DNA of 64,000 bases from SBAX01 sp964646605 (GCA_964646605.1 CAZYEX010000147.1:1-64000); one strand, 5' to 3'. Positions 56,601 to 64,000 are shown, counted from the stretch's first letter. Numbers and translations: made by a program. Notes: generated by a model not told the origin, from the letters alone.

Positions 56601-58829
56601 ATCCCACCGATCCGCGGGAATCTCTTGAATGGCATCGACCTTGTTGAGAATGTTGCTCCAGAACGCGTCCACATCGCGGGCCTTGGGGAACATGCACGAC
56701 ATGCCGACGATGGCCACGTCGCAGGGCTTGGTCGCTTCCGCACGCGTGGTCTCCGCATTTACCTGCGCGAACGAAGCCAGTCGTTCCGCGCCCTTCCGGC
56801 TCACGTCCTCATGGAGTTCCTCGATCGTACACACTCGGTCGCGCAAGGCCGCGACCTGACCGATCATGTACATCCCTTCGTGACGTTGATCCTGTCCGTC
56901 GAGCGATCGAAACTTCGAGGACCCGCCGTCCCCTGCCGACCCGTCCGCGCGAACCACGCCCTTCGACGCGATCCGCAATCGACCCAGGTTGAGCGTCTCC
57001 AGCGCCTCGCGGATTTCGTCCTTCGAGCGCCCCTCGCCGATCAGACGCCGCTTCTCCTCGGCGAACACTCGCCCGAACGGCGTGTCCGCACAGCGCGTCG
57101 CATGACCCACGCCCGATTCCAGAAGGATCGTCTGCCGACATTCCAATGCCTCTCGCTGGAACCCCTCTACGATAGCCCCCGCGCCGACCGCCTCCTTCGT
57201 GAACAGATAGGAGGTTCCCAGGAGAACGCCGATCCGCACGCCCCGTTCGGAAAGCGGGGCCGCCATGGCCGCGACCATCGAGGCCGACGTCGCATCGTGA
57301 ATCCCGCCCGCGAACAGAACGTGATAATCCTCGGGTTGGTGGGACTTCTCCGAGGATCCCTTCGCCGACCGCAGGTGTTCGAGAATGACTTCGATCATCT
57401 GCTCCCAAAGGACGAAGCTGGTGCGCGGACCTACATGCCCGCCGCATTCCCGTCCCTCGAAGATCACCCGCCGAACGCCGCCCTCCAGAAACATTTTCAG
57501 GAGCGCCGGCGAAGGAATGTGCAGGTAAGTGTGAATGCCGCCGCGTTCCAACTCCGCCGCCTGGTCCGGTCGACCGCCCGCGATGATCGCATACGGCGGG
57601 GGATGTTTGCGAACTTCCGCCAATTGCTCGTCACGAAGCTCGCGGGGGACGAAACCGAGGATCCCGATCCCCCAAGGACGATCGCCGAGCTTGCGTTTCG
57701 TTTCTTCCAATAATACCGCGACCTGCGGACCGCGCAAGAGCGCCAGCGCCAGAAACGGTAGTCCGCCGCCTTGCGCCACCGACAAGGCGAACTCCGCCGT
57801 ATCACTGACCCGCGTCATCGGACCCTGGACGATCGGATAGCGCGTGCCATGCGATTGCGCCAGCGATCCGTCCGGGCGCAGCGCCTCTTGGCGCGCCGCC
57901 GCGCCGCAATGCGCCGTCGCCGAACGCTGCACCGCCCGACACACTTCGCCCACCGTGCGGAAGCGGTCGGCCAGCGATTTCGCGAAGACCGCGTCTTGAC
58001 CCATGAGCAGCAAGCGGCCTCCGTCGCCGCGCCCGCTGATCCGCTCCTCCACCGCCTGCCGCCATCGCCCTGCCAAATCCGCGGAACGCGAGTTCTCGAG
58101 GGCCAGCTTGTCTTCCCGTTCGCGCAGCGACGTGAACGCGGTTTCTCCGGGTCTCTGATAGGCGCGGTAACGCACGCCCAACTCCTGCCCCAGGATCGCG
58201 GTTTCGCTTCCGTCCATTCGCGCGATTCGTTTCTTGACGTCCTCGGGCAGGACGGACTCGATGCACAGGGCGAGCTGCCAGTCGAGCACCACGCCCGCAG
58301 CGCCCGCCGCCAAACAAGCCGCCGCCGAGTGCAACCCGACCCCGCCCCGCGCCCAAACCGGAACTTGCACGTGGGGGATGATCCTCTGCAACAGAATGAA
58401 CGTGGTTTCCTCGCCGACGCGACCGCCCGCCTCGCAGCCTTTGACAACCAGACCCGCGGCCCCGGCCCGTTGCGCCGCCTGGGCCTCCTCGAGGCTGACG
58501 ACTTGGACGAAGGCCTCGACCGACCGTGATGCGAGTGCGGCGACGGCTGCGCCGATTCCTAGGTCCACCGCGAGTTCTGCCGAATCCGCCGCCGTCAACA
58601 CCACGCGGGTAAGACCGCGACCGATCGCGGACTCTAGGATGGACCCCATCGGCCCGGAATTCGTGGGCGAGAAAAGACAGAACGTGGTTTTCGCGGAGAG
58701 AAGCTCATCGACCACCTGTCGCGCGGCGACGGCGTCGGCGTGCTCCAAATCCACGCCTCCCGGCAGTCCCGCGCGATGCGCAGCGATGGCGATCGAAGAG
58801 CCCGCAAAACCCGGCGGATTCACCGCCAT
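50664..58829 (-). CDS. PUFA/polyketide-type synthase: NMO-NMO-KS-AT-ACP-KR-DH
   Basis: The product is about 2721 aa. The ATG at 58829 begins MAVNPPGFAGSS; earlier TTG/GTG starts would read through a hairpin. Order: a nitronate-monooxygenase-like TIM barrel half (about 5-300), a second, fuller NMO barrel starting YPIVQGPM (about 330-620; FAGGIHDATS, GVLLGTSYLFT), ketosynthase (about 703-1160; Cys901, His1036, His1076), acyltransferase (about 1268-1570; GHSYG, Ser1372), one ACP (about 1780-1860; GIDSIKR, Ser1814), a ketoreductase with a structural half (about 1910-2400; LLTGGARGIT, Tyr2321), and dehydratase hotdogs (about 2445-2721; DHQLDGKPVMPM, HGPLFAG). NMO domains in this family replace the PfaD-type enoyl reductase. 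Together with the second synthase it has the parts for full iterative reduction. Confidence 0.95.
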   Translation of the reverse strand: MAVNPPGFAGSSIAIAAHRAGLPGGVDLEHADAVAARQVVDELLSAKTTFCLFSPTNSGPMGSILESAIGRGLTRVVLTAADSAELAVDLGIGAAVAALASRSVEAFVQVVSLEEAQAAQRAGAAGLVVKGCEAGGRVGEETTFILLQRIIPHVQVPVWARGGVGLHSAAACLAAGAAGVVLDWQLALCIESVLPEDVKKRIARMDGSETAILGQELGVRYRAYQRPGETAFTSLREREDKLALENSRSADLAGRWRQAVEERISGRGDGGRLLLMGQDAVFAKSLADRFRTVGEVCRAVQRSATAHCGAAARQEALRPDGSLAQSHGTRYPIVQGPMTRVSDTAEFALSVAQGGGLPFLALALLRGPQVAVLLEETKRKLGDRPWGIGILGFVPRELRDEQLAEVRKHPPPYAIIAGGRPDQAAELERGGIHTYLHIPSPALLKMFLEGGVRRVIFEGRECGGHVGPRTSFVLWEQMIEVILEHLRSAKGSSEKSHQPEDYHVLFAGGIHDATSASMVAAMAAPLSERGVRIGVLLGTSYLFTKEAVGAGAIVEGFQREALECRQTILLESGVGHATRCADTPFGRVFAEEKRRLIGEGRSKDEIREALETLNLGRLRIASKGVVRADGSAGDGGSSKFRSLDGQDQRHEGMYMIGQVAALRDRVCTIEELHEDVSRKGAERLASFAQVNAETTRAEATKPCDVAIVGMSCMFPKARDVDAFWSNILNKVDAIQEIPADRWDWKLYFDSDRSAPDKIYSKWGGFLDDVLFDPTSYGMPPNTLPSVEPLQLLVLEAVREALRDAGYEERAFDRERTAVVLGAGGGVADLGLGYGFRALLPYFMANAGGDAKEAAQFIERLEGCLPEWTEDSFAGLLMNVAAGRIANRFDLGGANYAVDAACASSLAAVRLAAQELTSGAADMAIVGGADTMQSPFAYLCFSKTQALSPTGQCRTFDETADGIVISEGIAMAVLKRVADAERDGDRIYAVIKGIGSSSDGRDKGLTAPHPAGQIRALERAYAQAGYGPATVGLVEAHGTGTVAGDQSEVESLTRTFVASGASRQSCALGSVKSMIGHTKCTAGIAGLLKAALALYYRVLPPTNGVTKPNPKANFSASPFYISSETRPWLAPSDGEPRRAGVSAFGFGGTNFHATLEEHPGSDGVLAAKSGLAAWPAELLVWHAETAQTIVLSIDKILAGLDGGAAPALHDLAAAVWREFAGVEGLFRLAVVATSPEDLKEKLVKARAAVGAANELRDPSGIYYSTRGGEGKVAFLFPGQGSQCVNMLRDLAVAFPTVRAVFEEADRGLGDVLGRRLSGFIFPCPSFTPEEGAAHDAALTETRVAQPAIGAADLAVFQLLTELGLRPDFVGGHSYGEYAALCAAGALGLSDLLRISEARGRLICDAAKVSPGTMAAIDADESAVAKVLDGLKGVWIANLNAPSQTVISGTQAGVEDALQRLSVGGLKGRRIRVSCAFHSPLVAAARGPFRAVLDEVGFARPMVPVFSNTTARAHDGDVTTLRGMLAEHLVRPVRFVDEVLAMYEAGARVFVEVGPGRVLTGLVERTLAGRSFKAVHVDQAGRNGVTQLLHALAQLSVVGVKMDLRPLFERRCEATANVSQLMEQAKPALPSPTTWKVNGARAVPLKGPEPRPRAAAPARVSPPSLTPPTPIAERPIAGSLATASNLPSTVSSGDVGAVMSGYQGLMAKFLETQKNVMLGFLQGNSTGATPLPSPERTEPLPVQSAPPVPIAPASEAERVQAPPASQAPVSQDDPGTEWTREKITSRLVSIVGERTGYPAEMLGLDLDMEADLGIDSIKRVEILGTLQQESMVGGKSLDKDMEALAKLKTLRSIVDWLVEAGARGDAAVVPAKDASATAERAVERTPVSAGVPRMLLEVVECPVSSKTTTRLSDGVVLIVDGGDSPLAAAVVERLESRGARTALISGGASGKGKHVGVDLTDRASVEACVDRIRASAGFLAAMIYLSRACGSRRDAGDAPGTCREGAYAESRALLNLAQTVGPQLRSVGGGRLLAVTAMGGGFDDGSPADGAVCGFVKSLGREWSEVACKIVDVDSRVGASELAEAVATEFETSDGQAEVGYRGGRRVTLRPVAATLDPQAAESGLDEGSVVLLTGGARGITAEVAIELARRFRSTLLLTGRSPLPPAKESQRTAGAIVLRELKEILRLDLERGGAKVTPAAVEQAYGRLQREREIRVNLSAMREAGATVEYHAVDVVDAAAFGALIDDIYAKHRRLDAVVHGAGVTEDKFIADKTRESMMRVLRPKIEGALTLAAKLRPESLKFLFFFSSVSARYGNRGQCDYAAANEFLNKLAHTLNARWPSRVASLNWGPWESSGGMVSPELAQQFAAAGITLISRPAGRRAFVDELLHGRKEDVEVIFGGPLQVQPTPTAPEEPDLALALLNGRSRVTRPSDRAIEVVRELDPSFDVYLVDHQLDGKPVMPMAMGLELVSEVASLLAPADMRLCAIRDLKVLHGIRFDEGPRTIHVTGLLNRVRSDVATVDLRVRTEGDRSPACYTATAEFRAKAAAASPIEPLALVHGRPFPMSVEEAYEKWLFHGPLFAGIVELEGIGDNGIIARIAPSLPQRCLAESPAGTRWLVDPVALDSGLQLVILWARTYLDSTPLPSRFTCYHRLGDLSAGQMRCEARIYNVAPGRSTMHVDIMFYDAAGQCVGWLEDIEVACSKALNRLTHSGASSAGAKS

Positions 58830-58896
58830 CACGTCCAACTGACGCCGCACGCCCTGCAATCCTTTCCGCCCGCACCAGCTCGTCCGCACCGATGTA

Positions 58897-58915
58897 GGGT
58901 CCGCTGTGCGGACCC
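58897..58915. promoter_or_regulatory. Perfect 8-bp hairpin upstream of the megasynthase operon
   Basis: GGGTCCGC, loop TGT, GCGGACCC, 68 bases before the ATG at 58829 and 18 bases after the stop of the upstream gene. There is no T-run. It may be a termination or attenuation hairpin for the preceding gene or an operator of the synthase operon. Confidence 0.4.
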
Positions 58916-58932
58916 CTTGCAATGCCTCCCCC

Positions 58933-61176
58933 TCATGCCCGATTTCGGCGTCGCCAACCGACCCCGCGCACGGACAACGCCCTCAAGCCCGCATAAAGGG
59001 CGAGCATCTCCACCAAACCCGTCGCCCCGCACAACGCGCCGAAACCTGGCAACCCAGGCGTTGGACGATCCGTCGGATCGTCCGACGGCGCCGCCGTGAA
59101 CACCGCCCGGACCGTCCGGTCCGTGTCCATCGTGACCGTCGTCGTCAACTCCGTACCGCTCGCGTCCCCTTCCCATCCCACGAAACTTGCCCCGATATCC
59201 GGCGTGGCGATGAACGAAACCGTCTCCCCGGCCTCGAACTCCCCACCGTCAGGCGTGACCGAACCGTCCCCCTCCGTTTCGACCGTGAGAAGCACGGCGT
59301 CCGACACCGGCCCGGGGTCCACGACGAACGAAGCCCCCACGACCGCGTCGCCGGTGAGGGTGAGCGTCAACGGCGTGGCACTCCCCTCCGCGTCGCCGCT
59401 CCAACCCGAGAACACGAACCCCTCGTCCGCCTCCGCGACCAGGGTCACGTCCGACCCCGTGGTGTACGTCTCCTGTTGCGGTTCGATCCGGACCGAACCC
59501 CCACCCGTGACCTCCACGACCACCGTCGCCGCGGCCTCGAACCGCGCGCTGATCGTCCGGTCGCGGTCCATGGGGACCGTTAGGGGATTCCCTTGATCCA
59601 TTCCCGCAGGCACATTCCCCTCCCAGCCGACAAACTCCGACCCGGCGTCGGCCTCCGCCTGCAACCGAACTTGAGTCCCGTTCTTATACCGTGAAATCAC
59701 GTCGTTGTCGATGACCACCCCCGCCGGCGTCGCTCCGACCGTACCCGCTCCCAGACCCGTCGTGCTCAGGTTCAGCTCCCGAAGAACCGGAACGAAAACC
59801 GCACTGACGCCCCTTGATTTTTCGAGCGCTACGACCAGAGGATTCGCTTGCTCGGAGTCCAGGTTGAAATCTGCCGTCCAGCCTTGAAACTCGAACCCCG
59901 CCGCGGCGGCTGCGGTCAGCGTCACGACGTCCCCGAAGCTGAAAACAAGCTCAGTCGAAGCCCCCGCGGCGACCGTGGCCCCGGAGGGTGCGACCGCGAC
60001 CGTACCCCCTGAGTTCGGAACCGAAACCGTCAGAACGGGATCGACAATTACATGGATGATACGGGTTCCGATGGTCACGGTGGACGCGGGTGTAGAGACG
60101 TTTTCGAAGGTGACCACAGCCGTGCGCGAACCCGCCTCGAGGTCATCGGCGGCGGCGTTCACCCGCACTTCGACGCCGACCTCGTCCGGACCGCCCGCCG
60201 CGCCGTTGGAGGCCGCAAGTTGCCCACCACTAGGCGATATCGAAACCCAATCCTCGTTGGCACTCGCGTTCCACAACACGGGCTCGTCCCCGGAGTTGGA
60301 TAAAGTCGAGGATTGCACGGCGGGAGGAAGGTTGCCCGCGGGACCGCGGACTTCCAGATCGACATCGGGGCGTAGAGTCACCACCCCGCTGTTCACGGAT
60401 TGCACCACCAACGAAATCGGCAGGTCTCGGCTTCCGACTCCATTCGTGGTGTTGTCGATCCGGATCTGCGCCGTATACGTGCCCGCGGTAAGACCGACGG
60501 TGTTGAACGACACGCTGAACGTGTCACCTCCGCCGCCCGGCACCGTTCCACTCACCTTATCAACATTGAACCACGAGCGAGTCACCCAGGTGATTCTGTA
60601 GTTCAGGTCCGTCTGCCCGTTGGCCCGAAGCGTGACCGCCACCGGGCTGGGGCCCGCTGCATTCAGGGTGGCGACCGGGTTCACGAACGATGGCGAAACC
60701 GAAAAGCTGGCCGGCGCCACCCGCAGCCGCACTGTACGCGTCGTATTCCCCAGCTCCGTGGTGACGTTCAGGAAGGTGACCGTCGCGGAGTATAGCCCCG
60801 GCGCGAGCTTGGCGGCTTCAACCTCATTCACCGTTGCGACGACATCGATCCTGCGGTTGAGCACTCCCGCCCCGGGAAGTGTCCCTGCCGGGGGCGCCAC
60901 CACCAGCCACCGCTGGTTGTCGGCGATAACAAAATCGAGGGCCCGGAAATCGGCGTTATCCAACGTCCAGACCGTCCCCGTTTCCGCGTCGAACGGCCCG
61001 CCCTCGAACCCCGCGAACGAGAAGGTCGTCGCCGCGTCGGGCGTCACTGCCAGCGTCTGTGCGCTAACCGAAACCGAAAGCTGTGAAAGGAAGGTGAGCG
61101 TCAGACACCGAACGCCGCATGTCCGCCCCCTCGCCCTGCGGAGACACCCCAACCGTCCACTCCAAAGTTCATCCAC
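58933..61176 (-). CDS. Secreted InlB-type repeat protein with C-terminal anchor
   Basis: The 747-residue product has a signal-like N-terminus (CLTLTFLSQLSVSVSAQ). GTG codons at 61179 and 61176 follow GGGGAGGGG on the minus strand at four to seven bases and are the likely start; an upstream TTG (61227) is possible. Residues about 40-400 hold Ig-like domains with repeated NGVG/TYTAQI patterns. About 430-715 hold four InlB-type (Listeria-Bacteroides) repeats of the form GFxFxGWxGDxxG...TVxMDxDRTVxAxF. The C-terminus (LCGATGLVEMLALYAGLRAL then RRRNRA) is a CG-x-TG, hydrophobic helix, basic tail like that of the protein at 36137-38269. The location is presumably cell surface. The gene lies 103 bases upstream of the megasynthase. 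Confidence 0.85.
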   Translation of the reverse strand: MDELWSGRLGCLRRARGRTCGVRCLTLTFLSQLSVSVSAQTLAVTPDAATTFSFAGFEGGPFDAETGTVWTLDNADFRALDFVIADNQRWLVVAPPAGTLPGAGVLNRRIDVVATVNEVEAAKLAPGLYSATVTFLNVTTELGNTTRTVRLRVAPASFSVSPSFVNPVATLNAAGPSPVAVTLRANGQTDLNYRITWVTRSWFNVDKVSGTVPGGGGDTFSVSFNTVGLTAGTYTAQIRIDNTTNGVGSRDLPISLVVQSVNSGVVTLRPDVDLEVRGPAGNLPPAVQSSTLSNSGDEPVLWNASANEDWVSISPSGGQLAASNGAAGGPDEVGVEVRVNAAADDLEAGSRTAVVTFENVSTPASTVTIGTRIIHVIVDPVLTVSVPNSGGTVAVAPSGATVAAGASTELVFSFGDVVTLTAAAAAGFEFQGWTADFNLDSEQANPLVVALEKSRGVSAVFVPVLRELNLSTTGLGAGTVGATPAGVVIDNDVISRYKNGTQVRLQAEADAGSEFVGWEGNVPAGMDQGNPLTVPMDRDRTISARFEAAATVVVEVTGGGSVRIEPQQETYTTGSDVTLVAEADEGFVFSGWSGDAEGSATPLTLTLTGDAVVGASFVVDPGPVSDAVLLTVETEGDGSVTPDGGEFEAGETVSFIATPDIGASFVGWEGDASGTELTTTVTMDTDRTVRAVFTAAPSDDPTDRPTPGLPGFGALCGATGLVEMLALYAGLRALSVRGVGWRRRNRA

Positions 61177-61425
61177 CACTCGACCCCTCCCCCGGTGTGG
61201 GCCCGTTCCCAACTTCGGCTTTGACAATGACTTATGGTAACCGGTGTAACCTCGATGTCAAGCGAACGTCCGTTTGGAGAGGCGATTCAGGTGGCCCTGG
61301 CGCGTGCCGTTCGGCGGAATTCTCAGCATGATTTCGACTGGGCGATTTTCGGACGGTTGGACATCCCACGACCGCCGACCGAAAAGGGTGGAGGCACGAC
61401 GCGAAACTCTCGAAAGTTGGGCGCG

Positions 61426-61866
61426 TTACCCGCGATACTCACACCGCGAAGTACAAGTCTCCGCGACGGTCACCTGCGACAGCAACGGCAAACGCGGTTT
61501 CACCCCCATCCAAATCCAGCGCGCCAGGTTCTCCGCCGTCGGGTTCTCCAATCCGTCGACCTCGTTCAGGTAACGGTGATCGAGCTTTTCATGCAACGGA
61601 TCGAAGGCCCGCTTGATCTCCGCAAAATCCAGAAGCCAACCCTGCCGCGGGTCCACGTCGCCTTCGCAAATCAGTTCGACTCGAAAGCTGTGCCCGTGGA
61701 GCCGGGCGCATTTGTGACCCGCGGGCGCTTCGGGCAGGCGATGCGCCGCCTCGAAAGTGAAGTCCCGAACCAGGCGGACCTGACGACTCGCGGCGTCACC
61801 GCCGGCCCAGGTCCGGTGAGGACCCTCCCCGACCGATGCGAGACAATCGTCCGCACGGCGGATCAT
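61426..61866 (-). CDS. queD: 6-carboxytetrahydropterin synthase (QueD/PTPS family)
   Basis: This 146-residue enzyme makes 6-carboxytetrahydropterin from dihydroneopterin triphosphate in queuosine synthesis, or a related pterin step. Zinc-binding His42 (AAHRL), His57 and His59 (HGHSF) and the catalytic Cys53 four residues before His57 are present, as is the C-terminal Glu region ([12 protein letters not shown]). Length is close to the usual 120-140 aa, with a short N-terminal addition. Its ATG shares a base with the stop of the preceding isomerase gene (TAATG), so the genes are coupled. No other que genes are in view. Confidence 0.92.
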   Translation of the reverse strand: MIRRADDCLASVGEGPHRTWAGGDAASRQVRLVRDFTFEAAHRLPEAPAGHKCARLHGHSFRVELICEGDVDPRQGWLLDFAEIKRAFDPLHEKLDHRYLNEVDGLENPTAENLARWIWMGVKPRLPLLSQVTVAETCTSRCEYRG

Positions 61867-63020
61867 TAGTCGTCCCCGATGCGGATTGGCTTCGTGACCT
61901 TGGCGGGTTTCACCGAAAACAGTTCCAACTCGACGATCAGGGTCGAGTCGGCCGGTACGCGCCCGGGAATGCCGTCCGTGCCGTAACCCAGTTCCGGCGG
62001 GACGACCAGCGTCCGCTTGCCGCCTTCGCGCATGGTCTCCAGTCCTTCGCGCAAGCCCGCAATCAATGCGGAGACGTTCACCGTCAGCGGACCGTCCCCC
62101 TGCCGACGCGAGCTGTCGAACTCCGTTCCGTCCACCAGCGTGCCGCGGTAGTCCAGCTCGACGGCCTCCTCGATCGTTGGGAACGCGCCGTTCCCGACTT
62201 GCGTATCGAGATAGCGCAGCCCCGATTCGGACGCGGTGAACTTGGCGCCGCTTTGCGCTTCGATCTTCGTGAGCAGTGCCTCGAGTCGTCGGGCGGGGGC
62301 GGATTCAACGTCCTCGGAGACGGCCGTCGCCCCCGAGCGATCCAGCGTGCCCAGCATCCGAATCGACTGAATCACCACCGGCGTTACGGGAACGACGGGG
62401 TTCTTACCGGCCGCGTACTTGGAGTGCGTTCCGACCTGGACGTCCCGAATCCGCTCCACCGTGGCGATGCCCTCCACCACCTTTCCGAACACCGCGTACC
62501 CCTCGCCGTCGCGCAGACGGTCCAGCGCCGGGTTTGCCTGAAGGTTGATGAAGAACTGGGTCCGGGCCGTCTGCGGTTTGCCGGGCTCACGATACATCGC
62601 TACGGTCCAACGGTCGTTGGTCAATCCGTTGAACGACTCGCACGGAATAGCGGGGCGCCGACCGGCTGTCTTCTCAGTCATGTCCGCGGTGTACCCCCCC
62701 CCCTGCGCGACCGATCCCCGCACGACGCGATGGAACACGGTCCCATCATAGAAACCGTCGTTCGTGTAATCGACGAAGTTCATCACCGTCAGCGGGGACT
62801 TTTCCGCATCCAACTCGATGACGAAGTCGCCGAGGGTCGTGGTGACCCGGGCGCGGGGATGCAACGTCGGCGGCCCGCCGGCGAGGGCAGGCGCGTTCGT
62901 CGGCGCCGCCGAGGCACCCGTGCAGCCCACCCCGGCCAGGAGCAAGGCGAACGAAAACAGATGCAACGGAACGGTGGTCATTCGTCGGGTCCTGTGCATG
63001 ATCGGTGCGCGATCCTTCAC
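61866..63020 (-). CDS. Lipoprotein peptidyl-prolyl isomerase: cyclophilin-FKBP fusion
   Basis: The 384-residue product has a lipobox (LLAGVGC) after a short signal, then a cyclophilin-type domain (about residues 55-225; [36 protein letters not shown]) and an FKBP-type domain (about 275-375; [55 protein letters not shown]). Both catalyse cis/trans proline isomerisation. The start is a GTG at 63020 overlapping the previous stop by four bases (GTGA); ATGs at 62999 and 62981 are alternatives closer to the signal. It is a tandem paralogue of the next gene upstream and is coupled to queD. Confidence 0.92.
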   Translation of the reverse strand: MKDRAPIMHRTRRMTTVPLHLFSFALLLAGVGCTGASAAPTNAPALAGGPPTLHPRARVTTTLGDFVIELDAEKSPLTVMNFVDYTNDGFYDGTVFHRVVRGSVAQGGGYTADMTEKTAGRRPAIPCESFNGLTNDRWTVAMYREPGKPQTARTQFFINLQANPALDRLRDGEGYAVFGKVVEGIATVERIRDVQVGTHSKYAAGKNPVVPVTPVVIQSIRMLGTLDRSGATAVSEDVESAPARRLEALLTKIEAQSGAKFTASESGLRYLDTQVGNGAFPTIEEAVELDYRGTLVDGTEFDSSRRQGDGPLTVNVSALIAGLREGLETMREGGKRTLVVPPELGYGTDGIPGRVPADSTLIVELELFSVKPAKVTKPIRIGDD

Positions 63021-64000
63021 GGCGTCGGCTTCGCAGGCGCCGGCGGAGGCGACGGTGGAGGCGCCGCCTTGATGGCCAGCAACTCCACATCAAAGACGAG
63101 CGTCGCATCCGGCGGAATCTTCGGCGGGGAGCCTTTCTTTCCGTAGGCAAGGTCCGGCGGGATGATCAAACGCCGCTTCCCACCGACCTTCATCGTCGCC
63201 ACGCCCTCCAGCCAACCCTTGATCACTCCCCCCGACAAGCTGAACGTAAAGGGCTGACCGCGACCCACGGAGCTATCGAACTCAGTCCCGTCCAGCAACT
63301 TGCCGGTATAGTGAACGTCCACCCGGTCTGACGACTTGGGTTGCTCGCCGTCGCCGACCTTCAAGTCCACGTAAATCAAGCCGGATTCGTTTTTGACCGC
63401 CTTCGACTTGGCTTCCTCCTCGGCCTTCTTGACGGCTCCTTCGGCGGCCTTGCCCTGGTCCTCTTTGGCCTTGGCCTCCGCCGCCTTGGCCGCCGCCTCT
63501 TGATCCGTAACCTTCTTCTCCATGCCCGCCTTGTCATACCCGCCCATGACCGCCACCGACTTGATCAATACCGTCTCGACGGGAACCACTTCTCCTCCGG
63601 GATACTTGGCGTGGGCCTTGACCGGCGTGTCCCTGATCTTTTCCACCACGTCCATCCCCTCGACCACCTTCCCGAATACCGCGTAGGCCGCGCCGTCACT
63701 TTGCGCCTGATCCAGGCGGGCGTTGTCCACCACGTTGATGAAGAACTGCGCCGTCGCCGAATCCGGCTGACCGCCCAGTCGCGCCATGGCGATCGTACCC
63801 TTGTTGTTCTTCAACCCGTTCTTCCATTCGTTTTTGATCCCCGGCCGCAGTCCGGACTGCTTCTGATCCACCTCCACGGTGAACCCGCCGCCCTGAATCA
63901 TGAACGTCTTCATGACGCGGTGGAAGATCGTCCCGTCGTAGAACTTATCCTCCGTGTACTTGAGAAAGTTCTGCGTCGAGATAGGCGCGTTTTCGCCGTC
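63017..64000 (-). CDS. Peptidyl-prolyl isomerase: cyclophilin-FKBP fusion, N-terminus outside window
   Basis: At least 327 residues are encoded, and the frame enters from the right edge (PISTQNFLKYTEDKFYDGTI, then FHRVMKTFMIQGGGFTVE), so the N-terminus, probably with a signal peptide, is missing. It has a cyclophilin domain, a coiled-coil Ala/Lys/Glu-rich linker (EAAAKAAEAKAKEDQGKAAE), then an FKBP domain ([43 protein letters not shown]) and a Pro-rich end. It shares its architecture with the downstream gene, so the pair arose by duplication. It overlaps that gene's start by four bases. Confidence 0.93.
   Translation of the reverse strand, partial: DGENAPISTQNFLKYTEDKFYDGTIFHRVMKTFMIQGGGFTVEVDQKQSGLRPGIKNEWKNGLKNNKGTIAMARLGGQPDSATAQFFINVVDNARLDQAQSDGAAYAVFGKVVEGMDVVEKIRDTPVKAHAKYPGGEVVPVETVLIKSVAVMGGYDKAGMEKKVTDQEAAAKAAEAKAKEDQGKAAEGAVKKAEEEAKSKAVKNESGLIYVDLKVGDGEQPKSSDRVDVHYTGKLLDGTEFDSSVGRGQPFTFSLSGGVIKGWLEGVATMKVGGKRRLIIPPDLAYGKKGSPPKIPPDATLVFDVELLAIKAAPPPSPPPAPAKPTP

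Noticed and set aside
55206..57713. 835-residue plus-strand frame inside the larger synthase
   Set aside because: Very long but antisense to conserved KS and NMO-like coding sequence; Arg/Leu-rich with no motif, as expected from GC-rich codon structure.
58830..58922. Upstream TTG start of the larger synthase
   Set aside because: It would translate a perfect hairpin (58897-58915) into an N-terminal tail unlike the family; the ATG at 58829 starts a natural domain.

Overview
The window looks like a piece of a planctomycete chromosome, probably an uncultured lineage near the Phycisphaerae. The clues are the short zinc ribbon at the end of an integral membrane protein (CLRCGYDLRG...CPECG), dockerin-like C-termini ('FAAFQRCMG' type), FG-GAP/ASPIC proteins, MopE-type Cys/Asp-rich repeats, very large secreted proteins, a eukaryote/archaea-type glycyl-tRNA synthetase and GC-rich DNA. 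This is inference from gene content, with no rRNA to confirm it. I saw no rRNA, tRNA, CRISPR array or replication origin.

Layout. 1-2.8 kb: gene-poor, with a start fragment at the left edge, a two-copy HNH nuclease whose first copy is decayed, an ArsR-like regulator and a small terminator-tailed ORF. 2.9-7.4 kb: a giant secreted beta-helix/metalloprotease/dockerin-like protein, more AT-rich than its neighbours. 7.6-10.4 kb: small membrane protein, lipoprotein with TPR-like repeats, ispD, and a 51-codon ORF with a strong ribosome binding site. 10.7-13.3 kb: a two-gene unit of an SMC/Rad50-like ATPase with zinc hook and a 70-72 aa partner, next to 1 kb of repeat-rich noncoding DNA. 14.3-26.5 kb: PIN/TRAM protein, MATE transporter, TPR protein, HAD hydrolase plus zinc-ribbon membrane protein, aspS, a zinc alcohol dehydrogenase, hicBA, glycyl-tRNA synthetase, and a REP-associated transposase flanked by REP sequences. 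26.5-39.3 kb: secreted or surface proteins (FG-GAP/ASPIC, MopE-like 1679 aa, thrombospondin-3-like), an orphan Flp pilin, a methyltransferase and two paralogous exported alpha/beta hydrolases.

39.4-58.8 kb is the centrepiece: a seven-gene, tightly coupled minus-strand operon. In transcription order it encodes a 2.7-kDa-residue-scale (2721 aa) polyketide/PUFA-type synthase (tandem nitronate-monooxygenase-like domains, KS-AT-ACP-KR-DH), a second synthase (KS-AT-ACP-DH-phosphopantetheinyl transferase), a free acyl carrier protein, an alkaline-phosphatase-superfamily phosphodiesterase, an alpha/beta hydrolase, a B12-type radical SAM enzyme and a second radical SAM enzyme. Four of the six junctions are 4-nt stop/start overlaps, one is a 14-nt overlap and one a 20-nt gap. 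The inferred role is synthesis, release and radical modification of an unusual long-chain lipid or polyketide, with its own carrier-activation enzyme.

58.9-64 kb: a secreted InlB-type repeat protein with a C-terminal anchor, then a coupled group of two tandem cyclophilin-FKBP fusion isomerases and queD. The last isomerase gene runs off the right edge.
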